NCBI GenBank assembly: GCA_965226785.1 | Contig: CBDDEC010000002.1 | Coordinates: 434,001-498,000, forward strand | DNA length: 64,000 bases | From: CBDDEC01 sp965226785 | GTDB lineage: Bacteria > Chloroflexota > Dehalococcoidia > UBA2979 | Reading direction: 5' to 3' | Shown: piece after piece, positions 18,750 to 27,659 of the stretch | Position numbering within the stretch: position 1 is the stretch's first letter | Layout: each line of letters begins with the position of its first letter | Notes under the pieces: generated by a model | What the model was told of the DNA's origin: nothing | The model's input: the letters and a program-made list of their open reading frames with translations, nothing else | Database searches by the model: none | Translations under genes and position numbers: made by a program

Positions 18750-19960
18750 GCGGCTCGCGTCAGGCTGTGCGGACGGCTGACCCTCGTCGTGACGAGTTCT
18801 GGGCGCTCGACCCGGAAGTCGCCTACCTCAACCACGGCTCCTACGGCGCGACCCCTCGACCGGTGCTGGCGGAGCAGCAGCGACTACGCGACGAGCTGGA
18901 ACACGAGCCGATCGAGTTCCTGAGCCGCACCCGTCAGACCCGCATCGACGAGGCGCGGGCCGCCCTCGCGACGTTCATTGGGGCGCGGACGGACGACCTC
19001 GCCTTCGTGAACAACGCCACGACTGGGGTGAATGCCGTGCTGCGCTCGCTCAGGTTCGAGCCGGGCGACGAGCTGCTCGTCACCGACCACGAGTACAACG
19101 CCTGCCGCAACGCCCTCGACTTCGTCGCCGAGCGCGCCGGAGCGACGGTCGTCGTCGCGCCGATCCCGTTCCCCATCGAGTCGCCGGGCCAGGTGGTCGA
19201 CGCCCTCCTCGCTCGCGTCACGTCGAAGACTCGGCTGGCGTTGGTCGACCACGTCACCAGCCCCACGGCGCTGCTGCTCCCCCTCGAGGAGATCACCACG
19301 GCGCTGGCCGCCCGCAACGTCGAGGTGCTGGTCGATGGCGCGCACGCCCCCGGCATGATCCCGCTCGACCTCGAAGCGCTCGGCGACCTGGGCGTGACGT
19401 ACTACAGCGGCAACTGCCACAAGTGGCTCTGCGCGCCGAAGGGCGTGGGCTTCCTCTGGGTCTCGCCCGCACGGCAGTCCTCGATCCGCCCGACCGTGAT
19501 CAGCCACGGCGCGAACGCACAGGACACCTCGCGCAGCCGCTTCCACCACGAGTTCGACTGGGTCGGCACCGGCGACATCACGCCGTGGCTCTGCGTCCCG
19601 GCCGCCATCGACGCCGTCGGCGGAGCCTTCGACGGTGGCTGGACCGCGATCCGGGCCCGCAACCACGCGCTCGCCCTCGAGGCTCGCGACCTGCTGGTCG
19701 ACGCGCTCCAGCTCACCGCCCCGCCGGCCCCGGACGACATGCTCGGCTCGATGGCCGCGGTGCCGCTGCACACGCCCGAGGATGGCGTCAGCGACCTCGG
19801 CGCGCGACTGTTCGAGGACTACGCGATCGAGGTACCCGTGATGTGGTGGGCCGGACCGCACCGCCGCCTGCTGCGCATCTCCGCGCAGCTCTACAACACC
19901 CGCGCGGACTACGAACGACTCGCCGAGGCCCTCACGGACCTCGGCGAGGTAGGAGCGTAG
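18746..19960 (+). CDS. Class V PLP-dependent aminotransferase-fold protein (isopenicillin-N epimerase-like)
   Basis: 404 residues from GTG 18746. The N-terminal LNHGSYGATPRPVLAEQQ, FVNNATTGVNAVLRSL, TDHEYNACRNALDF, the PLP-contact Asp region VLVDGAHAPGMIPLDL and the Schiff-base lysine in YYSGNCHKWLCAPKGVGFLW all match the class V subgroup containing isopenicillin-N epimerase and cysteine desulfurase relatives. The reaction cannot be fixed from sequence: racemisation, C-S lyase or desulfurase-type chemistry are possible. Coupled to the upstream flavin-dependent oxidoreductase and convergent with the next one, nine bases apart. Confidence 0.85.
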   Translation: MSGSRQAVRTADPRRDEFWALDPEVAYLNHGSYGATPRPVLAEQQRLRDELEHEPIEFLSRTRQTRIDEARAALATFIGARTDDLAFVNNATTGVNAVLRSLRFEPGDELLVTDHEYNACRNALDFVAERAGATVVVAPIPFPIESPGQVVDALLARVTSKTRLALVDHVTSPTALLLPLEEITTALAARNVEVLVDGAHAPGMIPLDLEALGDLGVTYYSGNCHKWLCAPKGVGFLWVSPARQSSIRPTVISHGANAQDTSRSRFHHEFDWVGTGDITPWLCVPAAIDAVGGAFDGGWTAIRARNHALALEARDLLVDALQLTAPPAPDDMLGSMAAVPLHTPEDGVSDLGARLFEDYAIEVPVMWWAGPHRRLLRISAQLYNTRADYERLAEALTDLGEVGA

Positions 19961-19969
19961 CCAGCGGGG

Positions 19970-21298
19970 CTAGGCCTCGGTCGAGGCCTCGGCGGGCGCC
20001 GCGTCGAGGCGGGTGCCAGTCATCGGATCCACGTCGAACGGGCCGTCGAGGCCGAGTTCGTCGCTGATCTCGCGCATCGCGGGGAGCACCTCTTCGCCCA
20101 TCAGGCGCAGGCTGCGCATCGAGTCCTCGTGTGTCATCGACCCGTCGCCGTCCCAGAGGAAGATGCTGCCGGGCCGGATGTATTCCAGGACGTGGCGCAG
20201 CTTGGGGATCACCGTCTTCGGTGTGCCGCTGATGATGCTCATCTCGTCCTTCAGGTACTCGTAGTTCTCGTCGACATCCTGGTGCGCGTTCGCGCTGTCG
20301 AGGCGGAGCGCTGGCGGTCGTTGCGTCGGCGAGGCCTCCTCGCCGCGGCCGCGAGACTCGGCGATGTGCCGCACGGCCGCAGTCGGCAGCAGCGCTGTGC
20401 GGTCGGTGAAGCCGGGGAGGTTCTGCAAGTGCGCCCTCGCACGGCCCGATGAGCCCTCCAGGAAGATGTTGCCGGGGCCGGTCAGGAACTTGCGACCGAC
20501 CTCGTCGGCCAGCTCCTCGGTCTCGTCGACATGGACCTTGATCAAGTAGCCGCGGTGCTCGGGGCCGGCCTCGTAGCCCGCCTCGCGCGCCACCTCGTCG
20601 TAGTACTCGAACGACTGCCGCGTCGGCTCCAGGCGCGTAGCGAGCATGACGTACGGGTAGCGCCGCCGGGCCGCCCACTGCACGGTGTTCTTGCTGACGG
20701 CGCCCGGGATCATGATCAGCGGGTGCGGCTGCTGGTAGGGGCGCGCCCACGGGTTCACGTAGCGGTAGTCGTAGTGCTCGCCCTCGAAGCGGAACGGGCC
20801 GGGCTCGGTCCAGGCGCGAATGATGAAGTCGTGCGCCTCCTGGAAGCGCTCCCAGTTGAACGGCGGCTGCGCGTTGTGGGCGATGCTTTCGCGCCCGGTG
20901 CCACGCACCCAGCCCGGCACGAGCCGCCCCTCCGAGATCATGTCGATGATCGCCAGCTCTTCGGCGAGCCAGAGCGGGTCGTCCCAGATCGGGAGGATGT
21001 TGCCGATGAGGACGATCTTGGCGCGGTTCGTGATCCTCGCCAGGATCGCCGCCTCCGCGTTCATGACGCCGCCCATGCAGAATGGCGTGCTGTGGTGCTC
21101 GTTCAGCGCCAGCGCGTCGAACCCCACCTCCTCGGCGTAGACCTTCTCGTCCAGGAAGCGGTTGTAGAGCTGCGCGCCGAGCACCGGATCGTAGGCGTCG
21201 TTGGACTGTTCGAGGTCGGTCAGCTGCCGTCCGCTGCGCCCCCACCAGGATGCATCCGGATCCTGGTACGGCCGCTCGGTGAAATGCCCGATCAGCAT
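19970..21298 (-). CDS. LLM-class flavin-dependent monooxygenase
   Basis: 442 residues from ATG 21298, longer than the second-strand neighbour at 17817. Bacterial-luciferase-type motifs: EEVGFDALALNEHHSTPFCM, ILARITNRAKIVLIGNILPI, DDPLWLAEELAIIDMISEGRL and VPGWVRGTGRES, plus a C-terminal HVLEYIRPGSIFLWDGDGSM. FMN-dependent members hydroxylate or cleave unactivated organic substrates. A variable insertion around residues 300-350 is rich in Arg/Ala. It is one of three such enzymes in the window; expansions of this family are known in some Chloroflexota. Confidence 0.88.
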   Translation of the reverse strand: MLIGHFTERPYQDPDASWWGRSGRQLTDLEQSNDAYDPVLGAQLYNRFLDEKVYAEEVGFDALALNEHHSTPFCMGGVMNAEAAILARITNRAKIVLIGNILPIWDDPLWLAEELAIIDMISEGRLVPGWVRGTGRESIAHNAQPPFNWERFQEAHDFIIRAWTEPGPFRFEGEHYDYRYVNPWARPYQQPHPLIMIPGAVSKNTVQWAARRRYPYVMLATRLEPTRQSFEYYDEVAREAGYEAGPEHRGYLIKVHVDETEELADEVGRKFLTGPGNIFLEGSSGRARAHLQNLPGFTDRTALLPTAAVRHIAESRGRGEEASPTQRPPALRLDSANAHQDVDENYEYLKDEMSIISGTPKTVIPKLRHVLEYIRPGSIFLWDGDGSMTHEDSMRSLRLMGEEVLPAMREISDELGLDGPFDVDPMTGTRLDAAPAEASTEA

Positions 21299-21334
21299 GG
21301 CGCCCCCTCGATCGCTCGCGCGGAGCCTAGCGCA

Positions 21335-21652
21335 TCAACCGGCGACCGAGCTCAGCGGGTTCACCGTGACGCGCCCGAGGGGTACGTCCCCGGTGTTCGT
21401 GAAGTGGTGCAGCGCGTTCGGTGGCACGAGGACAGCGTCGCCGGCGCGAATCGGATACTCCGTGCCCTCGACCCAGAGGATGCCAGCACCCTCGGTGATG
21501 TACGCCTGGTGCTCCCACTCGTGGGTGTGGTGCGCACTGGACTCGCCCGGCGCGTGCTCGAGGTAGAGCATCACCGAGGTCGGCACGCCGTCCGCCGGTC
21601 CGTGCAGCACACGGCTGTCCGTCTCGTCGCGATTCCTGATCACCGGTTCCAT
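21335..21652 (-). CDS. Small cupin-domain protein
   Basis: 105 residues. Single cupin barrel with both metal motifs: HHTHEWEHQAYITEGAG (His residues and Glu of motif 1) and VPPNALHHFTNTG (motif 2). Small single-domain cupins bind a divalent metal and may be dioxygenases, isomerases or sensors; the sequence does not say which. It lies on the same strand between the flavin monooxygenase and an F420/FMN-binding protein, which suggests a shared oxidation pathway. Confidence 0.85.
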   Translation of the reverse strand: MEPVIRNRDETDSRVLHGPADGVPTSVMLYLEHAPGESSAHHTHEWEHQAYITEGAGILWVEGTEYPIRAGDAVLVPPNALHHFTNTGDVPLGRVTVNPLSSVAG

Positions 21653-21692
21653 GGAGCCTCGTTTCGTCGCTGGCTGCTCACTCGTTCGTTGA

Positions 21693-22097
21693 CTACTCGT
21701 TTGAGAGCACCTTGGTCGGCGTGATGCGGATGATGGTGCGGTCCTCGCTGTCGAGGCGTGCGCTCACATTCTCGTCCGAGGGCGGGTCGCCGCCCATGCC
21801 CGCAATGAGGCGCTGGTGCTGCGCCACGCGCTCCGGATCGTCCGCAATGCCCTCGGCGGTGCCGTAGAGCACGAGCTGCTGACGCCCGTCGTTGACGAGC
21901 AGCGCCACGTTGGGCTGGCGCAGGGCGTTCTTCCACTTCGCCGTGTAGGTCTTGGCCGAGAGCACGATCGTGTCGCCATCGAAGGAGTACATGATCGTCG
22001 AGACCTGCGGCGAGCCGTCGCCCCGCCCCGTCGCCAGCACCCCGAGGCGGCGCGAGCGCAGGTACTCCTCCTGCTCCGGCGTCATCACATCACTCAC
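21693..22097 (-). CDS. PPOX-class (FMN/F420-binding) split-barrel protein
   Basis: 134 residues. Pyridoxamine-phosphate-oxidase-like split barrel: LRSRRLGVLATGRGDGSPQVSTIMYSF split over strands 1-3, then DTIVLSAKTYTAKWKNAL, NVALLVNDGRQQLVLYGTAEG and a C-terminal RTIIRITPTKV. The pattern is that of the small PPOX proteins that use F420 or FMN, commonly annotated as F420-dependent. The precise substrate is unknown. Its neighbours (luciferase-like enzymes and a maleylpyruvate-isomerase-like helical bundle) are families often seen together in F420-using bacteria. Confidence 0.82.
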   Translation of the reverse strand: MSDVMTPEQEEYLRSRRLGVLATGRGDGSPQVSTIMYSFDGDTIVLSAKTYTAKWKNALRQPNVALLVNDGRQQLVLYGTAEGIADDPERVAQHQRLIAGMGGDPPSDENVSARLDSEDRTIIRITPTKVLSNE

Positions 22098-22133
22098 GTC
22101 AACATCCCTTCGTTGGCCAGGTGATGGGCATCG

Positions 22134-22565
22134 TTACCGTCCGAGGCCCGCCTCGATCTGATCGATGTGTTCCGCGCGGTGGTCGTGCCGGCGCACCTGA
22201 TAGGCGCTGCCACCGGCCTCGAGCGCCGCGACCTGCGCCTCGTCGAGCGTGGCCGCGACCGCATCGACGCTCGCGGCCGCCTCGATCGCGAGACGGCCCG
22301 CCGATGCAGCCTCAACCGCCGGCCAGATCGCCTCGAGGCCCGCGTTCGTGGCGTCGTCGGCCTCCTCGCCGAGCTGCTCGCCGGTCGCGGCGAAGTGCTC
22401 GAGCGCGGCGCGCTGCCGCCCGTCCCAGAAGGCGAGGTGTGCGAGGGCTGTCGCGACCACCCAGCCACCGCCGAGCGAACGCTCGAGGTCCTGGGCGCCC
22501 AGCCCCTCGACCAGCGCTCGCAGCCGCTCGGTCGCGGCGGCGTTGTGTTCGTTGTGTTCAGGCAT
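22134..22565 (-). CDS. DinB/maleylpyruvate-isomerase-like four-helix-bundle protein
   Basis: 143 residues from ATG 22565; a longer upstream frame is not protein-like. Helical features and motifs of the DinB/MDMPI superfamily are present: LRALVEGLGAQDLERSLGGG, VVATALAHLAFWDGRQRAAL and the C-terminal RHDHRAEHIDQIE, where His residues from three helices could bind a metal. Members are metal-dependent thiol-linked enzymes or have no known activity. Very alanine-rich (central segment), which is usual for this family in high-GC genomes. Confidence 0.7.
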   Translation of the reverse strand: MPEHNEHNAAATERLRALVEGLGAQDLERSLGGGWVVATALAHLAFWDGRQRAALEHFAATGEQLGEEADDATNAGLEAIWPAVEAASAGRLAIEAAASVDAVAATLDEAQVAALEAGGSAYQVRRHDHRAEHIDQIEAGLGR

Positions 22566-22650
22566 GGCTCCGCGCCTTCCACGAGTGCTCGGCTGCGTGA
22601 TTGTAGCGGCGCGCCGAGGCCTCGACGGTGGCGTGGAGTACGCGCCGCGC

Positions 22651-23193
22651 TTACGGCCAGGCGACTCCGTCGATCTGGAGGCCTCGCACGCGAGCCGAGC
22701 CATCGCCGTCGATGACGAGACGCACGTCTGGCGGGGCGGGCGGATTGCCGTCGCCCTGGGGTACGAAGAACTGTCCGATGTTGGTGAACGACACGCGCAT
22801 GCGCTCGCTCGAGCCGAAGTCGACCCGCCCGCGGATCGCCACGGCGTCGCGTTCGTCCAGCTCGTCACGGCTCGGCCGGTTGCTGGTCACGCGGAACGGC
22901 TCCCAGTACGCACCCTGCTCGCGCATCCAGATATAGGCGTTGCTGCCCTGACCGCAGCACCACACGCCCTCGATCGTCCGTCCGTCGAGGTTCTCGAACT
23001 CGTAACTGAGGATGATGAAATCGCCTCGCAACGGGTCGCGGGGATCGACTGGTCGCGACTCCACGAGGATCTCCGTGCCGGTGCGCAGGAAGAGCTCCTC
23101 GCGACCGATGAAGGCGACGACGGCCACGACCTGAAGCGCGACCAACGCGCCGAAGATGGCGAGACGGCGGTTGGCCGCCAGCCAGGCGCTCAC
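22651..23193 (-). CDS. GDYXXLXY-domain membrane-anchored protein
   Basis: 180 residues from GTG 23193, overlapping the DUF2157 stop by four bases (GTGA). One N-terminal membrane helix (FGALVALQVVAVVAFIG), then the family signature in variant form, DPLRGDFIILSYEF, which gives the domain its name (GDYXXLXY). The rest is a predicted beta-rich extracytoplasmic domain with a GRVDFG segment. The family is routinely encoded directly after DUF2157/DUF4401 membrane proteins, as here, so the two probably form a membrane complex. Function unknown. Confidence 0.85.
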   Translation of the reverse strand: MSAWLAANRRLAIFGALVALQVVAVVAFIGREELFLRTGTEILVESRPVDPRDPLRGDFIILSYEFENLDGRTIEGVWCCGQGSNAYIWMREQGAYWEPFRVTSNRPSRDELDERDAVAIRGRVDFGSSERMRVSFTNIGQFFVPQGDGNPPAPPDVRLVIDGDGSARVRGLQIDGVAWP

Positions 23194-24408
23194 GACACCC
23201 GCTCCGCGAGCGAGGTCAGCGCACGCCGCGAACGCTCGAGGGCGAACGCGACAACAAGCACGACGACGCCCGCGCCGACGAACACCGCGCCGGTCTGCGT
23301 GTAGTCACCAAACGTGTCGAAGTAGCGGGTGATGACGAAGAGGCCGAGGTAGACCAGCGCGAGGTTGATCCACCAGCTGCGCTTGAAGAGCACGCCAAGC
23401 CAGATCACGAGCGCCGGCAGTACGAGCCCGACGATCCAGAAGCCGGCGGTCCAGGTGATCACGTCCTGCTCAGCCGACTCGCGCGGGTTGACGAGCACGA
23501 TCGCGACGAAGCCGATCACCACGAGCGCGGCTACCGCCATGAGCCCCATCGCTAGCTCGCTGCCTGCCACCAGACGGAAGCGACTTCGACTCAGCCACGC
23601 CGCCGCCACGCCGACGACGATCAGCGCCGGCAGGCCGAGCAGCAGCCACGGCGCGCTGGCGGTCTCCCAGGTCACCTCGTTGTCAAACTCATTGATGAAG
23701 TGCCGATAGAAGCCGAGCAGGTAGATCAGCGCGAGTGCGACCGCGGCGCCGGCCGCCTCGATCGGCGTGGCCAGCGAGGCAAAGCGCGTCAGCCGGTGAC
23801 CGGCGCCCAGGGCCACTAAGCCGATACCGACGGCGACGAACATGAGGATGCCGGCGATCGGATCGATATCGATCGGGGAGCGGTCATGCCCCGCCTCGGT
23901 CGCGAGACCGGCGATGAGCACGCCTGCGCTGAACAGCGCGAACACGCGCGAGCGCAGGAGGTACGGCATCGCGGCGAGACCGAGCAGCCACGCGACGAGG
24001 ATCAGGCGCGACGGGTTCGCCTCGACGTTGTATTGCTGCGCGACGAGCGCGAGGTCGCCGACGAGGACGCCGGAACCGATCAACATCAGCGCGATGCCGC
24101 TATTGCGCCTCGCCAGGGGACCAAAGGCGATCCAGTAGCCGACGGCCTGACACGCAACGAGCAGGACGACGCCTGCGACCAGCTTGACGACGCGCGGAAT
24201 CTCGTCCCAGTTCGCGCTACACGAGGAGCACGAGGCCGAGCACGACGACCACCGCGCCGAAGACGGTCAGGCCGGGCACCAGACGCCGCGACCAGACACC
24301 TTCCGGCTCCGGCGTCCGGTCGAGGATGGCGCCGCGCTGGGCCTCGGAGATCACGCCCTCGCGCACCCAATCGCCTGAGCGCGTCTGGAGCTCGTCGCGA
24401 AAGCTCAT
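23190..24408 (-). pseudogene. DUF2157 multi-spanning membrane protein, split by a one-base frameshift
   Basis: From ATG 24408 the first frame reads the soluble N-terminal DUF2157 segment (ELQTRSGDWVREGVISEAQ) and the first membrane helix, then hits TAG at 24217-24219 after VVVLGLVLLV. If one T at about 24219 is dropped, translation continues as SANWDEIPRVVKLVAG and runs through about nine more hydrophobic helices to 23190, ending in SLAERVS. The repaired product is about 405 residues, normal for DUF2157. The match is so good on both sides that a recent frameshift or a sequencing insertion is certain. It would be the partner of the downstream GDYXXLXY protein. Confidence 0.85.
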
Positions 24409-24501
24409 CTTCCTCCTCGGGCGCGTGCCCGCGCCTGTCACTGTGACGATCGTAGGGCCTGCGACGTTCCCTCAGGAAAGTCGACCGTGATACGGAGCCG
24501 T

Positions 24502-25290
24502 CTAGCGGCCGTGGAACTCGGGGTCGCGCTTCTCGAGGAAAGCGCGCCAGCCCTCCTGGAAGTCCTCCGTGTCGTATGGCGACAGCGCCAGCGCGTGGTC
24601 GGCCTCCGTCAGGCTCACGAGCGAAGGATCCTCGCGGACCGTCGTCGCGATCTGCTTGTGCACGCGGTGCACGACGGGCGCCAGCGCCGCGATGCGGCGC
24701 GCCATGTCGAGCGTGAACGCCTCGACCTCGGCGAGCGGCAGGACATGGTTGAGGAAGCCGACGCGATGCGCCTCCTCCGCGGACAACAGGTCCGCGGTGA
24801 ACAGCAGCTCCATCGTCTTCGCGTGGCCGATCGCTCTGATCACGCGACGCATCTCGCGGAAGGCGATCGGCAGCCCCAGGTGTGCGATCGGCACGCCGAA
24901 GCGCGCGTTGTCCGCTCCGACGCGAATGTCGCAGGCCGAGGAGAACTCGAACCCGCCGCCAACGCAGGCGCCCTTGATCATGGCGATCGTCGGCTTGCCG
25001 GACGCCTCGGCGGCGTCCATCGCGTCATCGAACGCCGCGTTGTAGATGGCGGCCTGCGGGGCGCTGTTGCGATGGGTCTCGAACTGGCTGATGTCGGCGC
25101 CGGCCGAGAACGCCTCGTCGCCCGCGCCGGTGAAGACGATCACGCGCGCCTCGTCGTTGGCGTCGAGGTCGATGATCGCCTGCCGTAGCTCGTGCCACAT
25201 CTCGAAGGTGATCGCGTTGCGACGCTGGGGACGGTCGAACGTCACCGTCGCGATGTGGTCGGCGATTTCGACCCGAATGTCCTCAGCCAT
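24502..25290 (-). CDS. Enoyl-CoA hydratase/isomerase family protein
   Basis: 262 residues from ATG 25290 with GAGGAGGG upstream. Crotonase-fold motifs: TFDRPQRRNAITFEMWHEL, the oxyanion-hole FSAGADISQFE, and KGACVGGGFEFSSACDIRVG with the second oxyanion glycine, then FGVPIAHLGLP. The usual catalytic Glu positions of true hydratases are replaced in part (GGGFEFSSACD and HLGLP), so isomerase or other crotonase chemistry is possible. It acts on acyl-CoA thioesters and fits the neighbouring CoA-transferase and acyl-CoA dehydrogenase genes. Confidence 0.9.
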   Translation of the reverse strand: MAEDIRVEIADHIATVTFDRPQRRNAITFEMWHELRQAIIDLDANDEARVIVFTGAGDEAFSAGADISQFETHRNSAPQAAIYNAAFDDAMDAAEASGKPTIAMIKGACVGGGFEFSSACDIRVGADNARFGVPIAHLGLPIAFREMRRVIRAIGHAKTMELLFTADLLSAEEAHRVGFLNHVLPLAEVEAFTLDMARRIAALAPVVHRVHKQIATTVREDPSLVSLTEADHALALSPYDTEDFQEGWRAFLEKRDPEFHGR

Positions 25291-25630
25291 GGCGCCCTCC
25301 TCGACGGAGGCCCACGGTACGTCGAAGCCTTGAGCCGGGCGAGTGGAGGAGGCATGGGCTGCCGGCGGCTCCTTGAAGCAGCCGAGGCCGGCGCGGCGCA
25401 TCACCACAGACCTGCGTCCGGCCACCGGCGAGCGAACCGAGATGCGATCGCGGCGTAGAGCAGCGGTAGCCGCATCGAATCGACCCGCAGCGCCGAAGAC
25501 GGTTCCGTGCCAAGGCGGAGGTGAGCGGAACATGAGCACGACTGGCCGCTTCGGCTCGACCGTCGGCATCAGTCGGAATCACGCCTGCCGCTATCTGATC
25601 CGCGAGCGTCTCGCGCCGGGAGTGAAGTGG

Positions 25631-26770
25631 CTACTCGATGAGGCTCAGAACGATCATCCGCGCAATCTCTTCGAACGCTTCGTTGAGCTTGCTCGGGTCG
25701 GCGACATCGAAGAACGCCCCGCCACCGCCCTCTTCGCGGCCGATCCTTGCGACCTCGCGGAGTACAGCATCCCCTGCGTTGTTCGTGAGACCGATCGTGT
25801 AGAGGGCATATCCCTCGCGTGCAGCGGCCCGCGCCTGCCTGATCACGTAGTTGTCCGCGTTGGCGCAGTTGCCGCTGCCCCCGCCGGAGCAGTTGCGGTG
25901 GCGCGGATCGTCGTCCAGGCCTTCGTTGTAGATGTTGGCTAAGCCGTCGGTGAGTAACACGATCGCCTGGATTGCGCCGCCTCCGTTCGCGTCCAGCTCA
26001 GAACGCGCGAGCAGCAGCGCGTGGCCCATGTTCGTGCGCCCCGCGGGGACGATGCTGTCAATGCCAGCGTTGTACGCAGTGCCCGGAGCGCCAAAGTCGT
26101 TCGTCAGGGGCACGTCAAGGGTGGCGTCCGACGAATAAGTCACCAGAGCAAGGTGGTCGAACGGAACGCCGTCGACGACCGGCGAGAAGGCCGCGGTAAA
26201 ACCCTGCGCCGCGTCGCGCATCGTGTCGAACGGTTCCCAGGTTTCGCCGGCTCGAAGCGGGGGGCAGTTCAATCGCAGCCCATGGGAGTCGGCGCACATC
26301 GAGCCGGAGCGGTCGAGGATCACGACAACATCGCGTGGGTGAGCGTCATTCTCCGCGACCGCTCGCGCCGTCACGTCGGGGTCAGCGATCCCGAAGAACC
26401 CAGCGAAGATAAACGAGAAGCTGTGACTGGCCACGATCTCGATCTGGCTCACGTCCCCGTCGTACACGGTGTTGATCTGCGCGGTGACCTCCGGGTCCGA
26501 AGGGTCGTGCCCATTCACGACGAGCCAGTGCGTGCCCATGTCAACCGCGGAGCTCAGCTTGGCAGCGAGTTGGGGGTCGGCTGCGCTCATCGGCAGCTCT
26601 TGAGCGGCCGCGAGAGCCGCGAAGTCGACGGCCGCTTGCACGTCTCGCCGGGCGACAAGGAGACGCCCCATGTCGACCGTGAGCGTCGCGCCCAGCATGA
26701 AGAGGAAGAGGAACAGGGGCATGAGCATCACGATCTGGCCGCGTTCACCGTGCTTGGTCAGCTGACTCAT
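25631..26770 (-). CDS. Tad-type protein with von Willebrand factor A domain
   Basis: 379 residues from ATG 26770 (GGTGGAG upstream). N-terminal Tad motif ERGQIVMLMPLFLFLF with VDMGRLLVARRDVQAAVDFA, as in TadE/TadG-like pilus proteins, followed by a vWA domain: MIDAS DRSGSMCADS near residue 145, a Thr/Ser site in TYSSDATLDVPL and TDGLANIYNEG. The vWA domain binds divalent metal and mediates adhesion. Cys pairs suggest an extracytoplasmic location. It lies 140 bases downstream of TasA-like gene 1 on the same strand and may be transcribed with it. Confidence 0.85.
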   Translation of the reverse strand: MSQLTKHGERGQIVMLMPLFLFLFMLGATLTVDMGRLLVARRDVQAAVDFAALAAAQELPMSAADPQLAAKLSSAVDMGTHWLVVNGHDPSDPEVTAQINTVYDGDVSQIEIVASHSFSFIFAGFFGIADPDVTARAVAENDAHPRDVVVILDRSGSMCADSHGLRLNCPPLRAGETWEPFDTMRDAAQGFTAAFSPVVDGVPFDHLALVTYSSDATLDVPLTNDFGAPGTAYNAGIDSIVPAGRTNMGHALLLARSELDANGGGAIQAIVLLTDGLANIYNEGLDDDPRHRNCSGGGSGNCANADNYVIRQARAAAREGYALYTIGLTNNAGDAVLREVARIGREEGGGGAFFDVADPSKLNEAFEEIARMIVLSLIE

Positions 26771-26912
26771 GCCCACTCCACCTTTGCGTCTTCGCCGGTC
26801 GCGCTCTCGGCTAAGCGCCCCTACCAAGACAATGGCCGTCATATCGGTGGACCCTCGTATGAAGTTGTGCGGAACTTCGCAGGGACTGCACCCCGTCACA
26901 GATCTTCCCTCG

Positions 26913-27512
26913 CTAATTGCTCTGGACCTCCCAGACGAAGGAGAGGGCCGTGACCGACGCACCCTGCTCGCTGTCGGGTGTGGCGGCGTCGAGCGCCAGC
27001 GTGATGCGGTACGTCTTGGACTCAGGCGTGGAGCTCGGGTCCCAGACGCCGGCACCGTTGGCGTAGTTGGTGTGCGCCGCGCCGAAGGCGATCAGGTCGC
27101 CACCGGTCTCGATCGTGGCCGTTGCAGTGAAGGCGCCGCAAGCGCCGAACGCCCCGGGCGTGCCTTCCTCGATCGTGATGTTGAGCCAGTTGGCCAGGTC
27201 GCTCGAGTCCGTGTACCCGCCCGAATAGATCTTGACCGCCAGCGGATCCACGATCGAACCCTGGTAGGTGACGAGAATGCAGTTCTGCGAGGAGTCACCG
27301 GGCTTCATGTTCGAGACGTTGAACATGACGGCGACAGCATCATCGTCGACCAGCGTCACCGTGCCCGCCGATAGCGAGTTGCCCACGTTCGACGTGCTGT
27401 CGGTGAACGCCGCGCGGGAAGTCTGGAACACCAGCAGCGCCGAGATGAGCAGCGCTGCGGCGAGCGCAGCTGCTCGCAATGAGTAGATCCGTAGTCGGTT
27501 CGATGAAACCAT
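26913..27512 (-). CDS. TasA/camelysin-like surface protein, copy 1
   Basis: 199 residues from ATG 27512, chosen for GGAGGTG six bases upstream. N-terminal SipW-type signal: a basic LRIYSLRAAALAAALLISAL helix followed by SRAAFTDSTSNVGNSLSAGT, where processing is expected. The body (TVTLVDDDAVAVMFNVSNM, KPGDSSQNCILVTYQG, FGACGAF, C-terminal SVTALSFVWEVQSN) matches the TasA/camelysin family of secreted matrix proteins that polymerise into fibres in Bacillus. It is downstream of a cyclic-di-GMP-I riboswitch, and nearly identical to copy 2 (1,314 bases away). Confidence 0.85.
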   Translation of the reverse strand: MVSSNRLRIYSLRAAALAAALLISALLVFQTSRAAFTDSTSNVGNSLSAGTVTLVDDDAVAVMFNVSNMKPGDSSQNCILVTYQGSIVDPLAVKIYSGGYTDSSDLANWLNITIEEGTPGAFGACGAFTATATIETGGDLIAFGAAHTNYANGAGVWDPSSTPESKTYRITLALDAATPDSEQGASVTALSFVWEVQSN

Positions 27513-27559
27513 TTTTGTCACCTCCGCAGTGACTGCAGAGTGACGATCGGTCGATCACT

Positions 27560-27646
27560 TCGGTAGACCGGCGGCCAAGCCCTATGGGCGTAGGCCCGGA
27601 TCTTTGCGTCCCCGTCTTTCAGCGGGTTTGCCATTTCGGTGTCGAT
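27560..27646 (-). promoter_or_regulatory. Cyclic-di-GMP-I (GEMM) riboswitch aptamer
   Basis: Read on the minus strand from 27646, the leader contains in order ATGGCAAACCCG, a GAAA loop, GACGGGGACGCAAAG, a paired domain (CCGG-GCC ... GGC-CCGG with an inner GCCC/GGGC hairpin) and TCTACCGAAGTG. GGCAAACC, GACGCAAAG and UACCG are the conserved blocks of the GEMM-I consensus, and the P1 closing pairing (CAC with GTG) and the GNRA loop are there. The aptamer ends about 50 bases before the ATG of the TasA-like gene. Downstream, GTCAC...GTGAC at the ribosome-binding site and AGTGA...TCACT are alternative hairpins, so translational control is plausible (inference). Confidence 0.85.
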
Positions 27647-27659
27647 ACGACCGTCACCA

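Noticed and set aside
26781..26790. A second GACGCAAAG-like match, on the minus strand just before the vWA/Tad gene.
   Set aside because: There is no GGCAAACC, no UACCG and no matching stems around it; the bases simply form the start of the AAAGGTGGAG ribosome-binding region.
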